Positions 32,845 to 42,529 of a DNA stretch of 64,000 nucleotides are shown piece by piece. Position numbers and translations under genes: made by a program. A model generated the notes under the pieces. That model saw only the letters and a list, made by a program, of their open reading frames with translations, made no database searches and was not told the origin of the DNA. The stretch's first letter is position 1; each line of letters begins with the position of its first letter. Source of the DNA: Halicephalobus mephisto (lineage: Eukaryota; Nematoda; Chromadorea; Rhabditida; Panagrolaimidae); contig SWDT01000029.1 in NCBI GenBank assembly GCA_009193035.1, forward strand, positions 124,001-188,000, in the 5' to 3' direction.

Positions 32845-35238
32845 TTAAAGAACATTTTCGAAAATGGGTCCATTGGGACATTCCTTCTTGAAGAAACCAA
32901 CGATGCCCTCGGGGTCTCTGGTTATTTCGCAGAGATTGGCAAGAGCAGCACTGAGTTTGAAGGCATAGGGATTACGGTCGAATGGAGCACAGTACTTGTC
33001 GAAGGCTTTGATGACTTTGTCGTGACAGAAGGTCTGGGAGATAGATTTGGGAATTTTAGTCATGACGGATTTCAACAATGGATTTTCTGGAGCGACAATG
33101 TGGACGGCTTTTCTGACGAAATCAGTCAACATTTCTCTCTTGAGGAGGTATCTCGACATCTGATCCGAAACGACTTCAGGAGCGGCTCCGAGACGTCTCA
33201 TCGACCGCTCGGCCATCACGAGTTGGACATCTCTGGAATCGACGGCTTGTTGAACGACTTCCATCTGGAATCTGAATTCTTCCATTTTGTTGATCTTTGG
33301 TTTCTGAATTGTTTCTTTTCCTTGATATTCAGAAACCATATCTTTTCTGACACTTTGATCTCCAAATTGACAAACATGACTGAGTTTGGTGGTTTTGACG
33401 ACATCATCAACTTGAGTCCCGACACTTTCATGAAGAATATTGTTCAATTCAGTGTCATGTATCCAGTTGACGCTGAATTCGTCTCCGAGACACGGCAGAT
33501 GCATGTTGTTGTCGCAGAAAGTGGCGTAACTGCTTTCGTTGAATCTCGCGGCAGTGATGGCGTAGATCCTCATGATTTTCGGAATTCCTTCGAACATGGA
33601 TCCAGATTCACAAGCTTCAAGATAGAAAAGAAGTTTATTGTACATGTCCTTCTGATACATGTGATCCAAAGCCAGATCCAAGTCGTGTTTCGACATCAGA
33701 CCCGAGGGCATTCCAAGGACGTCAGTGCCGCCGTGATCGGAGTAGTAAACGAAGACGTGTTCTTGTCTAGTGCTTTTCAAAACTCTCCCGGTTCCTTTTC
33801 CTCTGTTGCCAGTGGCATTTCCTTTCAAAACATTCAAGAAGGTTTCAGCATTGACGTCACTTCCGCGATAATCGATTTTCACACCGGCATAGACGTCCGA
33901 GCCGTTAGGTTGGTTGTAGATCTTTCCCATGTACGGATTCCTGAAAATAATATATCGAATTTCATTTTCAATATATCAAAGTCAATTTTAATATATGAAT
34001 TTCGAAGTAAAAAATCCATATATCGAAAGTGATTTTTCATATATCAAAACTCACTGTGGATTATGAGCAATGTCGTCGTACATGAGGACAATGATTTTTT
34101 CAGGAAGAACTCCGTGTTTCAACAGAAGATGGTAAGAGTGGGAAACATCCGCTTGATGACGATAGTTGTACCATCCGTTGGAGCCGGCAATCAAGACAGC
34201 CCAGATGTTTTCAAGAGGACTAAAAGTTATTAACTAAGCTCCCGTAAAAGGTTTCAAAGACTTGTGGAAGGTTTTGGAATCTTCTAGAATCGGTTAGAAG
34301 CTTCTAGAATCTTCTAGAATCTAGTAGAATCAATTAGAAGCTTTTAAAATCTTCTATATTTTCTGCAGAATCTTCTATGATATAGTAGAAGCTTCTAAAA
34401 TCTTCTATATTTTCTGTAAAAGTTTCTAGAATCTAATAAAAACTTCTAAAATCTTCTAAATTGTCTGCAGAATCTTCTAGAATCGGTTAGAAGCTTCTGG
34501 AATCTTCTAGAATCTCTTAGAAACTTGAATTTTTCTAATTTTTTATAAACAGTTCTGTTTTCGAAATTTTTCTAGAAGCTTCTAGAATCTCTTGAAAATT
34601 TCCAAAATTAACTAAAGCTCTTGAAACGAATATCTGTGACTCAGAATCCTGAAGATTCATGTTGAGACATCTTCGTAGAAACATCCATTTTTAACTATAT
34701 TGTTAAACGTAGTGAAAATGAGTGTTGTTACGAAATGCTCTCAAAACGGACTTCCAGAAGCCTAATTTTTAGATGTTCGAAATTTTCTTAAGTTCAGTTT
34801 TATCAAAGTTAAAAGTCAGATTTTGATGTCGAACTTTTACTATTAAGTTTATTTTCGAACTTCGACTTTTATATATGATCGTCAACTTTGATGTCGAACT
34901 TTTACTATCAACTTCGACTTCAAAGTTTGATAATCAACTTCAACTTCAAATTCGAACTTTTATTTTCAACTTTGATGCCGAACTTTGATTATCAACTTCG
35001 ACCTCAAAGTTTGATGATCAACTTTGATAATCAACTTTATTTTCGACTTTTATTTTCAATTTTGACTATCAACTTCGACTTCAAAGTTTGATGATCAACT
35101 TTGATAAAATCAAACACTGAATTCTACAGTGTTCTAATTTTTATAAAATTATAACTATTGAAATTTCGAAACTTACTCCTGAGCACCAGAAGCCACGAAG
35201 AAAGTGGCGAAAATCGCAAAGCACCAGATTAGTTTCAT
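32845..35238 (-). CDS. legumain (asparaginyl endopeptidase, family C13)
   Basis: Legumain is a lysosomal/gut cysteine protease that cuts after Asn. Exons 35238-35177, 34219-34055 and 33940-32845, with phases 2 and 2 agreeing, give about 440 residues. Residues 1-18 form a signal peptide ([18 protein letters not shown]). The catalytic dyad is His145 in YYSDHGG and Cys186 in LEACESGSM, close to human His148 and Cys189. [20 protein letters not shown] and [12 protein letters not shown] are family hallmarks. The C-terminal prodomain is present and ends with CPNGPIF. The length equals the family norm (about 430-440). Intron 1 (34,220-35,176) holds repeats. Nothing looks broken. Confidence 0.95.
34250..35110. 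repeat. degenerate repeats in legumain intron 1
   Basis: Two blocks. 34,250-34,600 has many AGCTTCTAGAATCTTCTAGA-type units. 34,820-35,110 has ATCAACTTCGACTTCAAAGTTTGATG/GTCGAACTTTTA-type units of about 26-30 bp. The second type recurs at 44,700-44,940. Confidence 0.7.
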
Positions 35239-35239
35239 C

Positions 35240-36319
35240 TTTTTCAGAAAAAAGAAAAGTAACCTAAATTTTTTTCTCCGGTTTTTATACAGAATCCCTG
35301 AAAATAAAATTATTGTAAATAAGCATTATTCAAATATTATCAGTGTCATTTAACACATTTCTTTAAAAATAAATAAAATTATTGTTTATTTACAGAATAA
35401 TAAGGATCACAATCAAAGTTTTCGATTTTCTGAAGTCCGATTTTCGAACTTCATAGTTTACTTTGAATCTGAATGTTTTAATTTTCGAACTTAATAATTT
35501 AGTTCAAATCCGAATTTTTTAATTTTCGAACTTCATAGTTTACTTTGAATCCGAATTTTTTAATTTTCGAACTTTACAATTTACTTTGAATCTGAATTTC
35601 ATAGTTTAAATCTGAATTTTTGATTTTTGAATCGAATTTGTTTGAAGTTCAATTCGAAAGTTTGAAAATCGACAACTTTGATCAAGGAAGAGAGATCAAA
35701 ATAAAAAAATAAATAATATTGTTTTCATTTTGAGGATATAGGACTGTGAAGTATAGTTTTCGTTTCGAGATCATTACAAGACTCTACAAGTATAGTTTTC
35801 GTTTTGAGATCATTACAAGACTCCAAAAATACGGTTTTTGTTTTGGAAATGTCAGGACTGGAAAGTATAATTTTCGTTTTGGGACTGTTACAAGATTGTA
35901 AAGATGTTTTTCGTTTAGAAATCACTATAAGATTCTAAAATATAATTTTCGTTTTGGGACCAGTATAAACCTAAAAGTATGGTTTTCGTTTTAAGACCGT
36001 TACAAAATTTAAAGTATGATTTTCGTCTTAGGAATGTTACAAGATTGTAAAGATGTTTTTCGTTTAGAAATCACTATAAGGTTCTAAAATATGGTTTTCG
36101 TTTTGGGACCAGTATAAACCTAAAAGTATGGTTTTCGTTTTAAGACCGTTACAAAATTTAAAGTATGATTTTCGTCTTAAGAATGTAAAGACAAAAGTTA
36201 TTTTCGTTTCGAGACTATGATAGAACTATAAAATATTGTTTGCGCTTCAGAAACACCAGAAATCTGGAGTATTTTTTTGTTCCGGAACTACTGTAAATAT
36301 TGTTTTCTTCTTGGGACCA
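35240..36319. repeat. gap between legumain and bbs-8, filled by degenerate repeats
   Basis: No gene. 35,410-35,600 repeats TTTTCGAACTTCATAGTTTACTTTGAATC (about 55 bp period). 35,730-36,200 repeats units of about 40-45 bp built on AAGTATAGTTTTCGTTTTGAGA followed by ...TTACAAGA; a block of about 125 bp within it is duplicated almost exactly (about 35,890-36,015 and 36,035-36,180). Confidence 0.7.
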
Positions 36320-39300
36320 TCATAGTACTGTAAAGTACTTCTCAAGTTTTCGCTTCAAGAGAAGACTATAAACATGTTCTGGAAAAAGTTCTAAAGAGGC
36401 TTTGACGCTTCTGAGACTTTCCTCATAGAATCCCATCTGAAATAAGAATTATAAAATACTGCACATAAAAACGGTACATATTATGCAGTGCATAGATGCA
36501 TCAAAAGGGCTCTGATTTATCAAATACATTATATTTTACATATGGATATATTAAACATAATGCACTGATGCAATATACCCAATCATGTATCAGTGCATCA
36601 AAATTGTTTTCTATAAGTGGTATATAATGCATAGATACATTACACCGGCTCTAATGTATCGAATGCACTATATTTTATGCACTGATACAATATACCCAAT
36701 CTATGTACCGGTATATTAGTTGTTTTTACACGTGATATATAGTGCATAGATACACTACACCGGCTCTGATGTATCGGGTATATTGTACTTTATGCATTGA
36801 TACAATATACCCAACCTATGTATCAGTGCATTAGAGCTATCTTTATACGTGATATATAGTGCATAGATACATTACATCGGCTCTGATGGATCAGGTATAT
36901 TGTACTTTATGCATTGATATGTTAGAACTATTTTTGTGTGCAGAAGATTTAGAAAGTTAACTACACACAAATAGCAGTGCATATTTATAATGTATGGATA
37001 CATTAAAACGGCTCTGATGTATCGGGTACATTATATTTCATATACCGGTATATTGGATATAATACATCGATACATTGTGTTGTACTTATAAACCGGTACA
37101 TTGAATATAATGCATAGGTACATTATTTTCAATTTATACACCGATACATAGGAGCTGTTTTTTGCACATACACAAAAAAACGTAACTTTTGGCACAGTAA
37201 CAATTGTGAAATGTGGCACAATTATCACATTTTTCGTGAATATTTCGCATTTGCGACGAAAATTGTAACGAAATAGTGACGATTTGCATTTGTTACTATG
37301 CTAAATGTTACGCTTCTTTTTGTGTAGAGGGGATAAAGAAAGAAACTGACTTTTGAAGCTAGTAAAGCCAAGTTGTAATGGGCTTCGAACAGGTGAGGTC
37401 CCTTAGTTGCGGCGGAATTGAAGAGGTTCTTAGCTTGGATAAACTGGCCCTCGTGCATCTTCAAAACTCCCAGATTACAGAGACTTTCTGCATGATCTGG
37501 ATTCGCGGCAAGAGCAAGTCTCAAGCATCTTTGAGCCATTTTACTGTTGCAATTTGCGAGCATAATATGGGCAGCATTGTACCAAAGATCTGCGTTGACG
37601 TCATCTGTGGCCACGGCGAGAGCTTGGTCGATGCAAGCCAGAGCGAGATCTAGTTGTTGACAGTAGAAACAACAAAGTCCAATGTTCATAAACAATTCTG
37701 GTTTGTTAACTCCCATCTGGAGAATCCTTCGGTAGTACTTCAAAGCCACCTCAGGTTGATCCGTGTAAAAGTAATTCGTCCCCATGCAAGCGATGGCTTC
37801 GATGTTCCCGGCTTCTTGTTTCAGAATCTGTTTGTAGTAGTTCGCACTTGAATCCAGTTCTCCTAGTTGCTCGTGGATTCTTGCGGCGAAAGTCAAAAGC
37901 GTGACGTCATTAGGGAACACTTGGAGTCCGTTTTTGAGGTGATCCAGAGCTGTCAAGGGTTGATCCAGACGGGTGTAAACTTTCGCCAAGTAAGCATAAG
38001 TTTCGACCATTTTGTAATTTTTGAGAGATGACACGAATTGCTTTTCTGCTTCCCGAAGCATCCCAAGTCTAAAAATTAGATTGATATGAGGATTTACAAA
38101 ATTTGAAGAAAAAAATAAAAGAGTAGCAGCACTGAGGATTCCGAGGACGTCTCCGATCCAAGTACTAACCCAGCCCTATGGTGTTTAACTGGCCAGATCG
38201 AACGGGATGGCGTGTATTCACAATGGTTTGACCGCTACCGATATACCCTCAGGGTATCAAAATTTTCATCCTCAGAAGATTCACTGGAGTGAATGAAAAA
38301 ATTATTCACTATGCACTATTCTAGGGAGTCTTAGAGCGAACGTTATTGAAGTTTAAAACATTAGTTGATCGACAATGATTAAAGTTAGTTTTGGGAAAAA
38401 AGAGTAGCAGCACAGAGGATTCCCAGGACGTCTCCGATCCAAGTACTAACCCAGCCCTATCGCGTTTAACTGGCCAGATCGAACGGGATGGCGTGTGCTC
38501 ACAATGGTTTGACCGCTACTGGAGGCGGCAAAACTGGCCATGATTACTTTACAATCTACTTTTACAATTCAAAAAACCCACCGATAGTAGCATTTTCCAA
38601 GGGCGTTTTTCCAGTACCAATCCTTGTATTCTACAGTCTTCGTCGCGACAGCAGCAATCTGATGAGCTGTCCTCATATCCCCTTCGTGCATGAAGACATA
38701 TTCGAAGAGATATCTGTTGACTTGGGAATCCGAAGCGTATTTTTCGACGTTTAATCTTCCGAGATTAACAAAAGGCCCGTCTTGTTGGGCGATCATTGAA
38801 GCCTAAGAGATAAAATAAATCAGATCAGGTGATAGACTAAAGAACAAACAGTTCCAAGACGGACTTGACGAGCTGTGCTGGAGGACACAGCTCGAGCCGT
38901 TCGACTCGTTCTCGAGGTTCGAAGCGCCTGTTCCATCGTTCCCGTCTTCAATCTCGTTTCTGGTCGGGCCATTCCCGAAAGCGGTCGTCCTGTGCTGCTT
39001 CGGGGTCTACAAGGGGATTATTAATCTTCCAAATTAACCATCCAAAGAAATTACACTTAAAAATTTAAAAATAAACATTTTTATAAAATTTTTCAAAATA
39101 AATTTAAAATTTTCCAAAAATCTAAATTGAACATTTTTGATTTCAAAATCACACATTTATAAAAATCTAAAAATTAATAAAAAAAAATTTAAATTAATAA
39201 AAAATATAAAAATTAATAAAAAATTTTAAATTAATTTTCTAAAATTTTCACAAAAATTCAAAAACTTCTTAAACTGCCTACAGTATTCTTGGAGATTTTA

Positions 39301-40836
39301 AAAATTCTTCATTGAATTTTGGAATCTTCATAAAATTCTAAAAACTTCCTACAGTATTCCCCGAGAATTTTATAACGTCATACTGAATTTTAAAATATTT
39401 TAAAAATTTGAAAATATTTTAAATCATTTATATTTTGTTAAAAATTTCAAAATATTTTTAAATCAATTATATATTTTTTAATTTTAAAAAAATATAATTG
39501 ATTTAAAATTTAAAAAAATATATTAGATTTAAAATATTTTCAAATTAAAAAAAATATAATTGATTTAAAATATTTTGAAATTTGTTGGACCCTCACCTGA
39601 CAGCTGGACTTGGACCTTTGCCTGAGGTGATTGGTCTCGCGAATGAAGTCCCGGGTCTTGCAGCAGTGGCGATGGCATTATCGTCCATGTAAGTGTCCGC
39701 CAATCCGGCTTCATCGTTCTCCAATTCATCGACGAAAACCTCTTCAGTAAAACAAGCCAATTTCAAACTCCATGCTGCCTAAAAAAATAAAAATATCCTG
39801 AGGCATTTTTAGTTTATTTATATTTTAAAAAATATTTAGTTAAAAAAAATCAATTTTTTTTTGAAATAGAAAAAAATTTTTTTCAAGCAATTGAGTCCAA
39901 ACTCTGGCCATTAAGTCCGACGGAGAGATTTTTTGACGGACATCTGCATTTAGAATCGGCCACATGCATTTCTGATGGACAGGAAAAGTTTAGTTTCGAG
40001 ACGAGAAAGATTTATAGGGTTTCGGAAGTACTTTTTATACATAAACTTCTTTTTCTTTAGTTTTCATATATAACATTTTTTAAAAAAGAAGTTTATATAT
40101 AAAAAGTACTTCTGATGTCAGATATTTTAAGTTTTCATATATGAAATTAAAAAATAGTTGCTTTCGGAAGTACTTTTTATACATAAACTTCTTTTTCTTT
40201 AGTTTTTATATATAAAAATTTTAAAAAAAAAAGTTTATATATAAAAAGTACTTCCGATGTCAGATATTTTAATTTTTCATATATGAAATTAAAAAATGTC
40301 TAGTTTTGGAAATATTTTTTATATATAAACTTTTTTTTTAAGTTTCCATATATGAAATTCAACAAAAACAAAAATCTTATATATAAACATATATAAAAAC
40401 TTAACAATCCATATATGAAACCTTTTAAAAATAAAAAATCCATATATGAAACTCGATAAAAATAACCCATATATGAAACATTCTAAAAGTGGAAATTCCA
40501 TATATAAAAACCAACAAAAATACAAAGTTCATACATGAAGTTTTCTAAAAAACAAAATTCCACAAATAACACCAAATCAATAATCGCAAATCTGTCAAAA
40601 CATTGACTAATCACCCAGACACAAACCAATTCATCAATCCAAAAGAACAACAGTTCAAATTTCCGTTTAAAAAATTTTTTTTTTAAAATCGATTAATTTT
40701 TTAAATTTCAAACCTGATCAAGAGGATTTTTTTCAAGAATTTTCGAACATTCTTCATGACATAATTCTATTTTATTTATTTTAAACAATAATAAAGCTTT
40801 ATAAAACGGATCTAATTCAGAATACACATCCGTCAT
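36320..40836 (-). CDS. bbs-8: BBS8/TTC8, BBSome subunit
   Basis: BBS8 is a TPR subunit of the BBSome, which moves membrane cargo in cilia. Exons 40836-40714, 39778-39597, 39006-38850, 38802-38582, 38068-37351 and 36436-36320 join in phase and give about 505 residues. The order matches human TTC8: N-terminal helix pair, a low-complexity RPGTS/GRP-type stretch (RSSTGRPLSGMARPETR, MEQALRTSRTSRTARAV), then DGPFVNLGRLN, the DWYWKNALGKCYY block and about eight TPR-like repeats (IEAIACMGTNYFYTDQPEVA; FMNIGLCCFYCQQLDLALA). The last exon encodes MGFYEESLRSVKASLELFP and ends at TGA 36320. The start at 40836 (MTDVYSELDPF) is best by family. An in-frame codon at 40890 exists. Two 5S rRNA genes sit in the fourth intron. 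A dispersed repeat array and a MITE fill the last intron. Confidence 0.95.
36450..37165. repeat. imperfect repeat array in the last bbs-8 intron
   Basis: About five units of about 125 bp, each with ...GTGCATAGATACATTACACCGGCTCTGATGTATCGG... and ...GATACAATATACCCAA(T/C)CTATGTATC.... The units are internally near-palindromic. Related sequence lies at 57,747-58,297 and about 60,800-60,880. The ends have CACATA(A)AAA-like sequence. I read it as a mobile-element-derived array. Confidence 0.65.
37171..37324. mobile_element. MITE, short CGTAACTTTTG family, best copy
   Basis: 154 bp between TA dinucleotides. The ends CACAAAAAAACGTAACTTTT and AAATGTTACGCTTCTTTTTGTG are inverted repeats of about 24 bp. 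The centre has TTGCGACGAAAATTGTAACG. It is 27 bp from the donor of the fifth bbs-8 exon. Confidence 0.8.
38122..38239 (-). rRNA. 5S ribosomal RNA, copy A (inside a bbs-8 intron)
   Basis: 118 nt, read on the minus strand from 38,239. It has the conserved ACGCCATCCCGTTCGATCTG and TTAGTACTTGGATCGGAGAC of animal 5S. Helix I pairs GGTAGC at the 5' end with GCTACT at the 3' end. A T-rich pol III terminator (CTTTTATTTTTTT) follows. Against the other two copies it has one change in loop E/helix region (CCTCGG for CCTGGG). It is on the same strand as bbs-8, in the intron 38,069-38,581. Confidence 0.92.
38403..38520 (-). rRNA. 5S ribosomal RNA, copy B (inside a bbs-8 intron)
   Basis: 118 nt. Helix I is AGTAGC/GCTACT, a perfect pairing in which the 5' base has changed to match. 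CTTTTTT follows the 3' end as pol III terminator. It differs from copies A and C in the helix III/II loop (GCGATAGG for CCATAGG-type). It lies 163 bp upstream of copy A on the same strand and in the same intron, just after the donor at 38,581. Confidence 0.92.
39780..40713. repeat. first bbs-8 intron with ATATAT-centred direct repeats
   Basis: About 40,010-40,350 carries three near-identical segments of about 160 bp spacing (GGAAGTACTTTTTATACATAAACTTC... and its inverse AAGTTTATATATAAAAAGTAC). Many CATATATGAA motifs continue to about 40,540. The segments can fold on themselves. Confidence 0.65.
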
Positions 40837-41058
40837 TCTGGCCAGTTTTTCCGTTTCAAAAATTCGGACTTCTGTCAGGCCCGTTACCAAGACGACAATT
40901 TTGGTTTTCTTTTAAATTTTTATTTCATAATTGACAATCGCTATTGACGTCTTATTTAACTCAAAACAAACCCAAATTGAGGAATAATCAATTTTCTATA
41001 ATCCCAAACTAAAACTAGGGAATACGATAATCAATTTCTCAATTTAAAAAGGCGGACA

Positions 41059-42512
41059 TCATGATCGAACAATCAAAGCTTCTCTCGCAGCACCAACTCC
41101 TATATACTTGATAGGAACTCCTACAAATTCTTCAACAAAAGACACAAAGTCTTTACAAGCCTGAGGCAATTCATCGTATTTTCTCATTTCGCTTGTGGCA
41201 GTTTTCCATCCAGGGAAAATTTTGTATTCAACTTCTATTTTCTCCCAATCTGCGGCTTTTGCTGGAGGAAAATCGAGCACTTGACCGTCAATCTTGTATC
41301 CAATAGCTATTTTCACCTGATCAAAACTGTCCATAACATCAAGTTTCGTCAGAGCAAAGGCAGTAAATCCATTGATTAAAGTTGCACTTCTCAAAAGAAT
41401 GAGATCCAACCATCCGCATCTCCTTTTTCTTCCTGTAGTGACTCCAAATTCACGACCAATTTCTTGTAATTTATCTCCATCGACATTGAATTGTTCTGTC
41501 GGGAAAGGACCGGAACCGACTCGAGTTTGATAAGCTTTGACGACTCCGATGACTTCCTTGATCGCTGTTGGTGGTATTCCCAATCCGGTACAGACTCCCC
41601 CGACAGTAGCGTTGCTTGACGTCACAAATGGATATGTCCCGAAGTCAATGTCCAGAAGAGCTCCATTAGCACCTTCAACGAGTACTTTTTTCCCCTCAAG
41701 ACGGGCTTTATGGAGAAAGACGGCTGTATCAGCCACGATTCCTAGTTCTCTCAAACGTTCAGCGTGTTTCTTGAAAGCTTTAAGCTCGTCTTCTTCGTCG
41801 ACCTCAATCGTCGGGAATTGTTTTCGATAATGAGCAACGATGGATTTGTACCTAAAAAAACCATTAATTCAATCCTTCGAAAACCCCCAACCTCGCAGTA
41901 AAATCTTCAAAATCACCAAGCAAATCCGCAACCCGAATTCCATTTCGGAAGCACTTTGAGGAATATGTCGGTCCGATACCCCGGTTCGTAGTTCCGATTT
42001 TGCTGAAATTACTACTTTTTATATGAAATTACTTTAAAAACCTACTTTTTGGACTGTAGACTGTCCTCTTGTCGACCATCAACTTGAGCATGAACACGAA
42101 GCACCAAATGAGCTCGATTGCTGATGAGCATTCGTTTTTCCCAGCCTGGTTGTTCGGTCAGGATTCCGTTGTGTTCTAATTCGTTGAAAAACGCATCCAA
42201 ATTGACGACAACACCGTTTCCAATCACATTATGGCATCGTTGGCTAATCATTCCTGACGGCAGCAAATGGAAATCATACTTTTTGCCATTGGCAATGACA
42301 GTATGACCAGCATTGTTGCCTCCTTGGCATCGAGCAGTAACATCAACCTAAAAATTTTAAACTTTTATAAAAATCTAGAAAAACCAAACCTCGTTATGTT
42401 GGATGAGAAAGTCGATAATTTTGCCCTTTCCTTCGTCTCCCCATTGGGCACCAAGGAGAACTGTCACTGGAGATCCCTGAACGGCAGCCCATCCATTCGG
42501 AACAGTGGCCAT
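41059..42512 (-). CDS. adss-1: adenylosuccinate synthetase
   Basis: It joins IMP and aspartate with GTP, the first committed step to AMP. Exons 42512-42390, 42347-42046, 42002-41892 and 41851-41059 join in phase and give 442 residues, close to other animal enzymes. [11 protein letters not shown] (about residues 21-31) holds the catalytic Asp26, and GGNNAGHT the catalytic His56. [35 protein letters not shown] and [14 protein letters not shown] are family signatures. An acceptor GTTTTCAG lies 17 nt before the ATG, a probable SL1 site. bbs-8 begins about 220 bp downstream on the same strand. Confidence 0.97.
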
Positions 42513-42529
42513 CGAATAAATTCTGAACT

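Noticed and set aside
33022..34032. A 336-codon plus-strand frame opposite legumain
   Set aside because: The minus strand carries the complete legumain catalytic domain; this is its shadow.
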